From Tepidanaerobacter acetatoxydans Re1 (GTDB taxonomy: Bacteria > Bacillota > Thermosediminibacteria > Thermosediminibacterales > Tepidanaerobacteraceae): a DNA stretch of 64,000 bases. The translations under genes were made by a program, and so were the position numbers. Below are positions 46,341 to 55,906 of the stretch, piece after piece. The stretch's first letter is position 1. Every line of letters begins with the position of its first letter. The notes under the pieces were generated by a model. The model searched no databases. It was not told the DNA's origin and saw nothing but the letters and a program-made list of their open reading frames with translations. The stretch is from the NCBI RefSeq assembly GCF_000328765.2, contig NC_019954.2, forward strand, positions 624,501 through 688,500. The letters run 5' to 3'.

Positions 46341-47381
46341 ATGAAAGCAGGCGTTTTGTACGGAGTAAATGATATTAGATATACAGATTTTGATGATCCT
46401 GTGTGTGGAGAAAATGATGTAATTATAAAAGTAAAAGCCTGTGGAATCTGTGGCTCGGATTATCCTAGAATATTAAAAAAATGGAAATATAACTTACCAG
46501 CTATTCCTGGTCATGAATTTTCAGGAGTAATTGTGGCAAAGGGAGAAAAAGCTCAGAATGTTAATATGGGAGATAGAGTAGTAGCTGTTCCGTTAGTATC
46601 TTGTAATAGATGTGATAACTGCTTGGCGGGAAACTTTTCATTATGTGATAACTATAAAATGCTAGGAGCTGATTTGTACGGTGGTTTTGCAGAATATGTC
46701 AGAGTACCTTCAACTAATGTAATTAAAATTGGAAATATTGATTTTGAAAGCGCCGCGATGATTGAGCCCCTGGCGGTAGCCTTACATGGAATTTTAGGAA
46801 TCAAACCGAATATTGGTGACACTGTTGCGGTGATGGGGAGCGGAACACTAGGGCAGCTTGTTATGCAATGGTTAAAAATTGGAGGTATTTATAACATAAT
46901 AGCTGTTGATATTTCAACCGATAAACTTAATAAGGCAAAGTCACTGGGCGCTAAAGCTTGCATTAATGCTAAAGAAAAAGACCCTGTAGAGGAAATTTCA
47001 AAACTTACTAGGGAAAAGGGTGTTGATATAACTTTTGAATGTGCTGGTTCTACAGTAACTCAAGAGCAATCCTTATTAGTAACTAGGAAAAAAGGTAAGG
47101 TCAGCTATCTAGGTATAGCTTATTCGGACATTCTTCTTTCGGAAAAAGCTTTTGAAAGCATTTTTAGAAAAGAATTAACGCTAAAAGGCTTTTGGAATTC
47201 CTATTCAGCACCTTTTCCAGGCCAAGAATGGTATAGAAGTATTGATTTTCTAAAGAATGACTTAATTAATTTGGAATCATTGATTTCCCATCGCTTTGAA
47301 TTAAGTAAAATTAGGGAGGCAGTTGATTTGGTTATAAGCGAGAAAGAAGATTATAACAAGATAATGATTTTACCCAAATAA
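46341..47381 (+). CDS. Zinc-dependent medium-chain dehydrogenase (galactitol-1-phosphate 5-dehydrogenase-like)
   Basis: The 346-residue medium-chain dehydrogenase has catalytic zinc ligands in KACGICGSDYPRI (Cys) and IPGHEFSG (His-Glu), a structural zinc site of four cysteines (SCNRCDNCLAGNFSLCDNY), and an NAD-binding loop VAVMGSGTLGQLVMQW. GatD enzymes oxidise the polyol phosphate delivered by the Gat PTS to a ketose phosphate. Its place after gatC supports that role, but the substrate is not proven. AAGGAG lies before ATG 46341. Confidence 0.87.
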   Translation: MKAGVLYGVNDIRYTDFDDPVCGENDVIIKVKACGICGSDYPRILKKWKYNLPAIPGHEFSGVIVAKGEKAQNVNMGDRVVAVPLVSCNRCDNCLAGNFSLCDNYKMLGADLYGGFAEYVRVPSTNVIKIGNIDFESAAMIEPLAVALHGILGIKPNIGDTVAVMGSGTLGQLVMQWLKIGGIYNIIAVDISTDKLNKAKSLGAKACINAKEKDPVEEISKLTREKGVDITFECAGSTVTQEQSLLVTRKKGKVSYLGIAYSDILLSEKAFESIFRKELTLKGFWNSYSAPFPGQEWYRSIDFLKNDLINLESLISHRFELSKIREAVDLVISEKEDYNKIMILPK

Positions 47382-47398
47382 TCAGGAGGTGGATCTAA

Positions 47399-48430
47399 GT
47401 GAAAGCTCTTTTAAAAAAGACAAACAAATATGGCGATATGGAACTTGTAGAAATTGAAGAACCAATAACAAAAGATGATCAAATAAAAATAAAAGTAGCC
47501 TTTTCAGGTATTTGCGGTTCGGATATTCATTCTTATAAGGGAGAATATAATAACTTACGACCTCCGGTTGTTCTAGGTCATGAATTTTCGGGAATCGTTG
47601 TTCAAGTTGGCAAAGGCGTAAAAGGAATAAGCATTGGAGATAAAGTAACAAGTGAAACCACATTTTATATTTGCGAAGATTGCGATTACTGTATAAACAG
47701 AGATTACAACTTATGTTCTAATAGAAAAGGTTTAGGGACACAGGTAAACGGAAGTTTTGCCGAGTATGTTGTCGCAAGAAAAGAAAGTGTTCACATTTTA
47801 CCCGATAATGTAGATCTATTATCGGCTTCTATCACAGAACCATTAGCTTGTGCTGCCCATGCTGTGTTAGAGAAAACAAACGTAGAATTAGGAGACATTG
47901 TCCTTGTTTGTGGGCCTGGTCCTATAGGGCTACTAACTTCTCAAATTGTTAAAGCAAGGGGAGGGTATGTTATTCTTTCAGGACTAACAAATGATGAAGA
48001 GAGACTAAAAGTAGCCGATGAGTTAGGAATAGATAGAACTGTAAATATAGAAAAAGAAGACTTAGGAAGTATAGTAAGAAGTCTTACCAATGGGTATGGC
48101 GCAGATAAAATATTTGAGTGCTCTGGATCTGTGAAGGCCTTAGATACAGGAATTTCCCTTATAAGAAAAAAAGGAGAAATAATCCAGGTTGGAATTTTTA
48201 CGAAACCCTATAATGAAATAGGACTGGAAGAAATAATTCAAAAAGAAATATGCTATTCTGGATGCAGAAGCCAAAAACCAAGTTCTTGGGAATTAGCTTT
48301 ATATTTAATGCAAACTGGAAAAGTTAATACAAAGGCAATAATAAGTAATGTCTATGATCTTGATGATTGGAAAGAAGCATTTGAAAAGGTAATTAATGGG
48401 GAAGGACTCAAGGTTGTCTTAAAACCATAA
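47399..48430 (+). CDS. Zinc-dependent medium-chain dehydrogenase (sorbitol/threonine dehydrogenase-like)
   Basis: The 343-residue protein has the catalytic zinc motif FSGICGSDIHSYKGEYN and VLGHEFSG, a structural zinc Cys cluster (ICEDCDYCINRDYNLCSN) and cofactor loop VLVCGPGPIGLLTSQ. It resembles the gene before it only at family level, so this is a second, different polyol or polyol-phosphate dehydrogenase of the same operon. It starts at GTG 47399, 18 bases after the previous stop and behind AGGAGGTGG. A terminator follows. Confidence 0.87.
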   Translation: MKALLKKTNKYGDMELVEIEEPITKDDQIKIKVAFSGICGSDIHSYKGEYNNLRPPVVLGHEFSGIVVQVGKGVKGISIGDKVTSETTFYICEDCDYCINRDYNLCSNRKGLGTQVNGSFAEYVVARKESVHILPDNVDLLSASITEPLACAAHAVLEKTNVELGDIVLVCGPGPIGLLTSQIVKARGGYVILSGLTNDEERLKVADELGIDRTVNIEKEDLGSIVRSLTNGYGADKIFECSGSVKALDTGISLIRKKGEIIQVGIFTKPYNEIGLEEIIQKEICYSGCRSQKPSSWELALYLMQTGKVNTKAIISNVYDLDDWKEAFEKVINGEGLKVVLKP

Positions 48431-48591
48431 CTACAAAGCTACAAAGATAATTGCGGTTTATATTCCATAGTTTAATGCATACGAAGATGACCTAATATGA
48501 TATTTACAAAAAGTTATTTAGCATTACAAAGGCAATATGAAGTAGTGAGCAAATTATAAAAAGCAAGATAATACATGTTTCAACATAAAAA

Positions 48592-48634
48592 GGCTGCTAT
48601 TAGAGATAAATAATCTCGTAGCAGCTTTTTATTT
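48592..48634 (+). terminator. Terminator of PTS operon
   Basis: GGCTGCTATTAGAGAT and ATCTCGTAGCAGC form a stem around AAATA, followed by TTTTTATTT. Confidence 0.9.
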
Positions 48635-49825
<1,191 letters not shown>

Positions 49826-50044
49826 AATAAAAAAACAAAAAAAAATTTATCAAAATTTGCAAGAAAAGGTAGACATTTCCGTGCTTACCATAAAATTACA
49901 TAACCCTTAAATTTTTATATTTTGATAGAAATTTTACATAGTGTCTTTAATATGACTTAAAAACATGTGAATCGCTATTCTCAGGCATTATAATACATTC
50001 TCATCTGCATCATTTTATTTTCTATGACTAAAGCATATCACAAG

Positions 50045-50072
50045 CGCTCGAAAATGTCTACATTATCGGGCA
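50045..50072. other. Candidate resolvase crossover (res site I-like) sequence
   Basis: The 28-bp sequence starts CGCTCGAAAATG and ends CATTATCGGGCA. It agrees with the Tn3/gamma-delta res site I at about 20 of 28 positions as I recall that site, including both outer arms (CGNTCGAAA and ATTATCNGNCA). Confidence 0.55.
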
Positions 50073-50123
50073 CAACACGGTTTAAGTGATTTGAACTGAT
50101 GGCAGTGCCGATGAGAATGTAAT

Positions 50124-50160
50124 AAGAATGACCGGACTTACCCCGGTCGTTCTTATTTTT
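50124..50160 (+). terminator. Terminator directly upstream of Tad locus
   Basis: AAGAATGACCGG and CCGGTCGTTCTT (one G-T pair) form a stem followed by ATTTTT. It could isolate the pilus genes from the resolvase or act as a leader attenuator. Confidence 0.8.
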
Positions 50161-50176
50161 AAAAGGGGGTGTTGGA

Positions 50177-50848
50177 ATGAAAAACGTAATTTTTGCCGCT
50201 ATAGGAGGAATTCTTGGTATAGGAATTGGTTTATTCCTGCCGAAAATTGTTAGTCATATCCTTAGATACAAATGTAATCAGCGAAATATTGAGATGCCTT
50301 TGCTCAAACTATCGCAGCAAACTAAGCTTATACTTTTCATTTTGCATGCTGCACTATATGCAGCGGCGTTTTGGTTGATGCCGGTTACAAGTGCTGTATT
50401 GACTTGTGTCTTTATCACTGTGGCAATTGTAAGCGCAATAATTGACTATCATATTCATATAATTGCAAATGAAATTGTCCTATTTCTACTTATGACAGGT
50501 ATTGTCTACAGATTTATTGACGGCGGCATCACCTCTCTTATTGGCGCTTTATGGGCATTTCTAATCACAATTGGAATTTTTGGCGGTGCTGCAGTCTTTA
50601 CTTATTGGCGGAAAGGCACTATAGGCATTGGGGCAGGAGATTTGAAGCTGGTGATGGCAATCGCCGTTACTGTCGGATATCCTGGAGTCTTTTATTTCTT
50701 AGCCGGCATTGCAGCGGCTATTATACTCTATTGCTTTGTCGGGCTTAAATTTCGGATGTTGACATGGAACAGCAGCTTTCCTATGTGTGCACATATTATG
50801 ATTGGATTTCTCACAGGCCTCTTTTACCCTTACATAACGTCATTTTAG
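50177..50848 (+). CDS. Type IV prepilin peptidase (A24 family, TadV/CpaA-like)
   Basis: The 223-residue integral membrane aspartic peptidase has six to seven hydrophobic segments. The two catalytic aspartates are in IVSAIIDYHIHIIANEI and in the GxGD-type motif GTIGIGAGDLKLVMA. It lacks the N-terminal cysteine-rich methyltransferase domain of classical PilD, as expected for Tad systems. It should cleave the two Flp pilins and the TadE proteins after glycine. GGGGGTG lies before ATG 50177. First gene of the pilus locus. Confidence 0.9.
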   Translation: MKNVIFAAIGGILGIGIGLFLPKIVSHILRYKCNQRNIEMPLLKLSQQTKLILFILHAALYAAAFWLMPVTSAVLTCVFITVAIVSAIIDYHIHIIANEIVLFLLMTGIVYRFIDGGITSLIGALWAFLITIGIFGGAAVFTYWRKGTIGIGAGDLKLVMAIAVTVGYPGVFYFLAGIAAAIILYCFVGLKFRMLTWNSSFPMCAHIMIGFLTGLFYPYITSF

Positions 50849-50875
50849 CCTCTATTTATAGGATAAGGTAGGTGT

Positions 50876-51076
50876 ATGTATATGATGTGCATAAAAAAGC
50901 CTTTCTCTTGTATTTCAAAAGAATGTGGACAAGCCGCTACCGAGTATGCGCTGATTATTGCTGTAGTTGTAATTATGGCTATCGGTGCGGTGGCAGGAAC
51001 GAGCGGTGCAATCAGCACTGAGGTATATTGTAAGATTTTGGATGCAGTCAATGGCGTTGTAGCTCAGCTTCCTTAA
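50876..51076 (+). CDS. Flp-type pilin, cysteine-containing leader
   Basis: The 66-residue class IVb pilin has a leader MYMMCIKKPFSCISKECG, then a cleavage site G/QAATEY with the conserved Glu5-Tyr6 pair, and one hydrophobic helix (ALIIAVVVIMAIGAVAG). The mature protein would be about 49 residues. Four cysteines (5, 12, 17 in the leader, one in the mature part) are unusual for Flp. AAGGTAGG lies upstream; ATG 50882 or 50885 are alternative starts. Confidence 0.85.
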   Translation: MYMMCIKKPFSCISKECGQAATEYALIIAVVVIMAIGAVAGTSGAISTEVYCKILDAVNGVVAQLP

Positions 51077-51156
51077 TCATTCTTTGCTTTGGGGTGCCCA
51101 ATCAAATGCCATGTAAAAATTTTTTCTACATATTTTATAAAAAAGGCGGTGATAGT

Positions 51157-51339
51157 ATGCGCAATTTTCTAAATTGGTTTACTTCGGAAGAAAGTGGACA
51201 AGGCATGGTAGAATATGGTCTTATTATTGCCTTGGTTGCTGTGATTTTGATTGTTGCTCTGCAGGGCATGACTGATGGTCTAGAGAGCATTTTTGGAGAA
51301 GTCACAGATGCTCTAGAAGAATCTGCAGGAACTCCTTAA
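51157..51339 (+). CDS. Flp-type pilin (major pilin candidate)
   Basis: The 60-residue class IVb pilin has a leader MRNFLNWFTSEESG, cleavage G/QGMVEY with Glu5-Tyr6, a hydrophobic helix (GLIIALVAVILIVALQGM) and a short acidic tail. ATG 51157 sits behind AAGGCGGTGA; the upstream codons of the open frame have no ribosome site. The strong terminator after it would favour high expression of the pilins over the assembly genes. Confidence 0.92.
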   Translation: MRNFLNWFTSEESGQGMVEYGLIIALVAVILIVALQGMTDGLESIFGEVTDALEESAGTP

Positions 51340-51398
51340 TAGTTTGCAGCCGTAAGTTTATACCTGAAAAAATTGGCATTTGATTGTTACCTATAAAT

Positions 51399-51449
51399 AT
51401 CAAAGCGGGCATTATTGCACCGTCCGCAATGTCCGCTTTGATTTATTCC
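51399..51449 (+). terminator. Terminator between Flp pilin and assembly genes
   Basis: ATCAAAGCGGGCATT (51399-51413) pairs with AATGTCCGCTTTGAT (51428-51442), followed by TTATTCCT. Partial read-through would set pilin-to-machinery ratios. Confidence 0.85.
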
Positions 51450-51552
51450 TAACTGTGATTATTTTAGAAAATTCAGCCTTTGGGCTTTGCAAAAAAATTA
51501 TGTATCTATTCATATTAAATGACTATATAAATATATGCCAGAGGTGAACATA

Positions 51553-52347
51553 TTGTCGCTTAAAAAAATCCGTCTTATCGCTCTAATAGCGGCGCTCGTA
51601 ACATGTATAAGTTTATATTTGATTGTTTCAAATTTGCAAAAGGGCGGGAGTATTGCCCTAAATTCAAAAACAATTACTGTTGTTACTGCTACGCAGAATA
51701 TTGCGCCATATACAAAGATTACGGCGGAGATGGTGTCGGCACAGAATATTACTGCAAGTGATGGAATTCAAAATTATTTTACTCAAATAGGCGATGTAGT
51801 AGGAAAAATTTGCAAATCAGATATTTATGCAGGAGAAGTAATCACGTCCAATCGTATTGCCGGAGAAAAGGACATTTCTTTGGGACTTGCAACTCAGCTT
51901 GAAAACGGTATGCGCGCTGTAACTATTGCGGTAGATGTCGAGCAAGGGGTTGCCGCAACAATAAAAGCGGGAAATTATGTAGATGTCATTTATGTCAATA
52001 AAGTTGATGGAGGAAGCGGTGACACTACGGCATCTTCGTATCTTAATTCTGCTGCGGGTGCCAAAAACCCTGTGAACTCTCAGACACTTTATCATAATTA
52101 TGGACAGTATTTTGCGGTTACGGCTTTGCAAAATGTTAAGGTAGTTGCTTTGGATAATGTTTTTTATAAAGATGATACCAAGACAAGTTATCAAAGCGTG
52201 ACTTTAGGAGTTACTCCTGAACAAGCAGCTCAACTTGCTCTTATGTGCGATGGAGAGGGGACAATACGATTGTCGCTGAGACCGCAAGAAGACAAGACTA
52301 TGATTTCAGAACCAAGAGGTGAAGTCTTCGAAAATACGATCAAATAA
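51553..52347 (+). CDS. cpaB: Flp pilus assembly protein CpaB (RcpC-like, SAF domain)
   Basis: The 264-residue protein has an N-terminal membrane anchor (IRLIALIAALVTCISLYLIVSNL) and an SAF domain (TVVTATQNIAPYTKITAEMVSAQNI... AGEVITSNRI). An RcpC/CpaB region follows (LENGMRAVTIAVDVEQGVAATIKAGNYVDVIYV... ALQNVKVVALDNV... VTLGVTPEQAAQLALMCDGEGTIRLSLRP). In diderms CpaB works with the secretin; in this monoderm it likely spans the wall. TTG 51553 follows AGAGGTGA; ATG 51535 lies before that site. Confidence 0.88.
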   Translation: MSLKKIRLIALIAALVTCISLYLIVSNLQKGGSIALNSKTITVVTATQNIAPYTKITAEMVSAQNITASDGIQNYFTQIGDVVGKICKSDIYAGEVITSNRIAGEKDISLGLATQLENGMRAVTIAVDVEQGVAATIKAGNYVDVIYVNKVDGGSGDTTASSYLNSAAGAKNPVNSQTLYHNYGQYFAVTALQNVKVVALDNVFYKDDTKTSYQSVTLGVTPEQAAQLALMCDGEGTIRLSLRPQEDKTMISEPRGEVFENTIK

Positions 52348-52370
52348 AATAAGCAAGTAAAATAAGCAAG
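52345..52370 (+). repeat. Tandem 13-bp duplication before cpaE
   Basis: TAAAATAAGCAAG occurs twice in tandem; the first copy contains the cpaB stop codon. It widens the cpaB-cpaE gap by 13 bases. Confidence 0.8.
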
Positions 52371-52384
52371 GGAGGGGACTCGAG

Positions 52385-53566
52385 ATGAAAGTAAAGGTTT
52401 TGCTTCTTGGGAGTGAAAGCGAATGCCAGCGCTTAAGAATATATCTTAGGGATGATGAAATTTCCGTTGTAGGAATTGTATCAGACGAAAACAGGGTTCT
52501 TGAAGAAATAAGTAAAACAGCAGCTGATCTAATTTTGGTAACAAATACATCTCCTATGTCTCTTCGTGCTTGTCAGCAAATTTATCTGCTGCGTCCCCGT
52601 TCTGTCCCTGTTGTACTTACACAAGAAAATGATTTAGACGCTTTACAAAAAATCATTGAAACAGGTGTTCATTATATTCTTCCGGCGCAAATGGAGCCGG
52701 CTGCATTGATTAGCGAGCTAAAAGGGATTTTTACCAATGAGGTGAACAGAATTTTATCTCTTGAAAACAGTTCTGCGTCTCCAAGTAAATCCAAGGTTGT
52801 TTTAGTATTTGGAACTAAGGGTGGTATAGGGAAATCAACAGTTGCCGTCAATCTAGCGGTAAAACTTGCACAACGACAAAATAGAGTTGTAATTTTGGAC
52901 TACAGCTTCCAATTTGGATGTGTAGGAACTATGCTAGGGCTTTCCAATCGTAGTACCATTTCAGAGCTAGTTCAGGAGCAAGTAAGTCCCAATGCGGATT
53001 TAACTCGCCAATTTCTAGCTCTGCACAGTTCAGGGGTCAGTGCATTATTGGCTCCAAATAGTCCTGAGGACGGGGCAGCAATCACTGCCAGGCAAGCGGA
53101 ACAAATTATATCAGTACTTAGGGTTTATTACGATTATATTATTATTGATTCTGCTCCTGTGTTAAATGACATTACAACAGTATGTTTGGATTGTGCTTCC
53201 GTAATTGTTTTTATAACAAAATGCGATATCGCCTCTCTTAGAAATGCAAAAAAGGGTCTGGCAATTGTGGAAGCCCTTGCTGATTCTGAAAAAATTAAAC
53301 TGGTTGTTTGCGATGATTTGAACGGACAAATTAGAGAAAGTGATATTGCAAGAGTGCTGTCAAGGCCTATTTGGCAGGTAATACCGCATGATTATAGGGC
53401 TGCAACAGAAGCGGTTAATCTTGGGAAGCCTGTCGTAGAAAGCTATCCCATGAGCAAATTAAGTAAGGGTCTCGAGCAACTTGCATTGAAAATTGATGGT
53501 GGTAACCTTATGGATTTAAAAGGGGCAAAAAAGAACTCTTTGATATATAAGTATAAACGGCGGTGA
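52385..53566 (+). CDS. cpaE: Pilus assembly ATPase CpaE/TadZ
   Basis: The 393-residue protein has a receiver-like N-terminal domain (about 1-120) in which the usual phospho-aspartate region reads ADLILVTNT, so it is probably not phosphorylated. A ParA/MinD-type ATPase follows, with deviant Walker A VFGTKGGIGKSTVAVNLA (K150 plus signature K144 region), YIIIDSAPVLND and VITKCD-like VFITKCD. TadZ localises the Tad machinery to its cell site. GGGAGGGGA precedes ATG 52385. It is tightly followed by cpaF (6 bp). Confidence 0.9.
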   Translation: MKVKVLLLGSESECQRLRIYLRDDEISVVGIVSDENRVLEEISKTAADLILVTNTSPMSLRACQQIYLLRPRSVPVVLTQENDLDALQKIIETGVHYILPAQMEPAALISELKGIFTNEVNRILSLENSSASPSKSKVVLVFGTKGGIGKSTVAVNLAVKLAQRQNRVVILDYSFQFGCVGTMLGLSNRSTISELVQEQVSPNADLTRQFLALHSSGVSALLAPNSPEDGAAITARQAEQIISVLRVYYDYIIIDSAPVLNDITTVCLDCASVIVFITKCDIASLRNAKKGLAIVEALADSEKIKLVVCDDLNGQIRESDIARVLSRPIWQVIPHDYRAATEAVNLGKPVVESYPMSKLSKGLEQLALKIDGGNLMDLKGAKKNSLIYKYKRR

Positions 53567-53572
53567 TTTTAG

Positions 53573-54937
53573 ATGAGCGGTAGTTGGTTGGAAAGATTAG
53601 AAAAGATAAAGACCGGTGACTCAGCTCTATCATCACCGGTTTCGTCTGAACCATTAAAAGAACCAGCAGCAAAAATAGATAAATTTGCGTCACTTCGTGA
53701 AGTAGTTCACAGGGAAGTAATCGATGAGTATAATCGGCAGTTTGCAGACGGCATAGAACATACTTCAGATTCAGCGGACATAATGGATATTATTCATCGC
53801 TCTATTAGCCGACAGGGGCAATCGCTAACACGGGCAGAAGAGGCAAAGGTAGCACAGGAAGTTTTTGATGAAGTTATGGGTCTTGGGCCATTAGAACCCT
53901 TACTGCGAGATGAAACCATATCGGAAATTATGGTTAACGGTGCCAATCAAATTTATATTGAACGCGCAGGCAGACTGCAATTAACAGGGACACGTTTCCG
54001 GGATGATAGTCATGTACTTAAAGTAATTAACCGTATTGTATCTCCTTTGGGAAGACGTTGTGATGAGTCTAATCCTATGGTAGATGCTAGGTTATCGGAT
54101 GGTTCGCGTATTAACGCAGTGATACCGCCGATTGCTATTCACGGTCCGTCTATAACTATACGAAAATTTTCGTCCACACCTCTTAAAATTGGTGATTTGA
54201 TTGGATTTAACTCGTTATCACAAGCTATGGCTCACTTTTTAGAGGCAAGTGTTAAAGGTCGGTGCAATGTCGTAGTTTCCGGCGGCACCGGCTCAGGTAA
54301 AACAACGCTTTTGAATGTGCTGTCTGGATATATTCTGGATGAAGAACGAATAGTTACCATTGAGGATGTGGCAGAACTCCAATTAGCACAAAATCATGTA
54401 GTATCCTTAGAAGCCAGGCCGAGTAATATAGAAGGAAAGGGTGCAGTGACTATTCGTGATCTGGTTCGTAATGCACTGCGTATGCGGCCTGATCGAATTA
54501 TTGTCGGAGAGGTACGCTCTGCAGAAGCCTTGGACATGCTGCAGGCCATGAACACTGGTCATGAAGGTTCATTAACAACAGTGCATGCCAACTCTCCCAG
54601 GGATGTGATATCCAGACTGGAGACAATGGTTATGATGTCGGGGATGGAACTTCCGGCAAAGGCTATTCGAGAGCAGATTGCATCTGCGGTGGATTTGATT
54701 GTGCATCAGGCCCGTTTTAGAGACGGGAGTAGAAAAATAATCAATATTTCAGAAGTTATTGGTATGGAGGGTGACATGATCACGATGCAGGATGTTTTTG
54801 TATATCATCCTCAGGGCTATGATGATTCTGGCAGAATCAGCGGAAAATTTGTAGCAACAGGGATTGTTCCGAGAGTAGTGGAAAAGATACGCAATAACGG
54901 GACTATGTGTAAAGAGGACTGGTTTAGGAAGGAGTGA
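53573..54937 (+). CDS. cpaF: Pilus motor ATPase CpaF/TadA
   Basis: This 454-residue secretion ATPase of the VirB11/TadA type has an N-terminal helical region with [38 protein letters not shown], then [11 protein letters not shown]. Walker A is [18 protein letters not shown] (K243), the Asp box is [13 protein letters not shown], Walker B is [29 protein letters not shown], and the His box is [16 protein letters not shown]. It powers pilus assembly. The stop codon overlaps the start of tadB (ATGA-type overlap). Confidence 0.95.
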   Translation: MSGSWLERLEKIKTGDSALSSPVSSEPLKEPAAKIDKFASLREVVHREVIDEYNRQFADGIEHTSDSADIMDIIHRSISRQGQSLTRAEEAKVAQEVFDEVMGLGPLEPLLRDETISEIMVNGANQIYIERAGRLQLTGTRFRDDSHVLKVINRIVSPLGRRCDESNPMVDARLSDGSRINAVIPPIAIHGPSITIRKFSSTPLKIGDLIGFNSLSQAMAHFLEASVKGRCNVVVSGGTGSGKTTLLNVLSGYILDEERIVTIEDVAELQLAQNHVVSLEARPSNIEGKGAVTIRDLVRNALRMRPDRIIVGEVRSAEALDMLQAMNTGHEGSLTTVHANSPRDVISRLETMVMMSGMELPAKAIREQIASAVDLIVHQARFRDGSRKIINISEVIGMEGDMITMQDVFVYHPQGYDDSGRISGKFVATGIVPRVVEKIRNNGTMCKEDWFRKE

Positions 54938-55872
54938 TGGCTGTGAGCTGGCTACTGGTGATTCCCGCTTCGGTCTTTATGTATTGTGTTGTGAGGTCGG
55001 TATTGGTTTTGTTCAATCAAAAAACGTTGGTTGTTCAAAAACGGCTGACTGAGATTGGAGCCAATATGGCCAAGGATCGGCAAAACAGGCAATGGGTAAA
55101 GAAGAAGCCAAAACTTTTTAATATATATATATCCCAGAGCTTGCAAAATGATATGAGCTTATCTGGGATTAAAATGCGGCCAGAAGAATTTGTTCTCACT
55201 TGGATATTTTTGGCAGTTGTTCCGGCTGTCCTGCTTTACACCATTACTGAGAGCGTAATTAGAAGTATGGCTTTGGTTCTAATTGGCGCTATTATACCGC
55301 CGCTTTATCTGAAAATGTCTATAAATAAAAAGCAAATACAGTTTGAAAAACAACTTGGTGATGCATTGCAAATACTTGCCAACGGATTGCGGGCGGGGTT
55401 TTCTCTGACGCAGGCAATAGAAAGTTTGGCTAAAGATATGCCGGATCCTCTTGGTTCTGAATTTCGTACAGCAAGTCGTGAACTGCTGCTAGGAATGGAT
55501 ATTGAAACGGTACTGTCAAAAATTGCAGATCGAATGAAGAGTGAAGATATGCGTCTACTCACTGCCGCAGTTGTGATTCAACTTCAGGTTGGCGGTAATT
55601 TGGCAGAGATTTTGGACAATATTTCACAGACAATACGCGACCGTTTGGCAATCAAAAGGTCTGTGCGTACGCTGACCGCTCAAGGACGAATTTCCGGCCA
55701 AATTGTAGGCATTATACCAATTGCATTGCTTCTTATTATTTCGATTATTAGCCCTGACTATACCAGTATATTTTTTACTACTACATACGGGCACATCATG
55801 ATATTTATATCAGTGATAATGGAGTGCCTGGGATTTCTGGCCATTTATAAAATTGTAGACATTAAGTACTGA
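54937..55872 (+). CDS. tadB: Tad pilus inner-membrane platform protein TadB
   Basis: The 311-residue T2SSF family protein has an N-terminal anchor, a cytosolic T2SSF domain (QFEKQLGDALQILANGLRAGFSLTQAIESLAKDMPDPLGSEFRTASRELLLGMDIETVL... LLTAAVVIQLQVGGNLAEILDNISQTIRDR) and C-terminal membrane helices. It forms the membrane platform with TadC. ATG 54937 overlaps the cpaF stop codon and has AGGAAGGAG upstream, implying coupled translation. Confidence 0.92.
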   Translation: MAVSWLLVIPASVFMYCVVRSVLVLFNQKTLVVQKRLTEIGANMAKDRQNRQWVKKKPKLFNIYISQSLQNDMSLSGIKMRPEEFVLTWIFLAVVPAVLLYTITESVIRSMALVLIGAIIPPLYLKMSINKKQIQFEKQLGDALQILANGLRAGFSLTQAIESLAKDMPDPLGSEFRTASRELLLGMDIETVLSKIADRMKSEDMRLLTAAVVIQLQVGGNLAEILDNISQTIRDRLAIKRSVRTLTAQGRISGQIVGIIPIALLLIISIISPDYTSIFFTTTYGHIMIFISVIMECLGFLAIYKIVDIKY

Positions 55873-55906
55873 TGCATAAAACCCTAGATTTGGTGGTGAA
55901 ATACAA

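Larger units (their letters stand above)
49826..50176. other. Intergenic region with inverted repeats between resolvase and Tad locus
   Basis: No gene is seen. GTAGACATTT at 49869-49878 is an inverted copy of AAATGTCTAC at 50052-50061, and ACATTCTCATC near 49996 is inverted at GATGAGAATGT (50110-50120). These surround the res-like site at 50045 and end in the terminator at 50124, suggesting resolvase binding sites. Confidence 0.5.
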
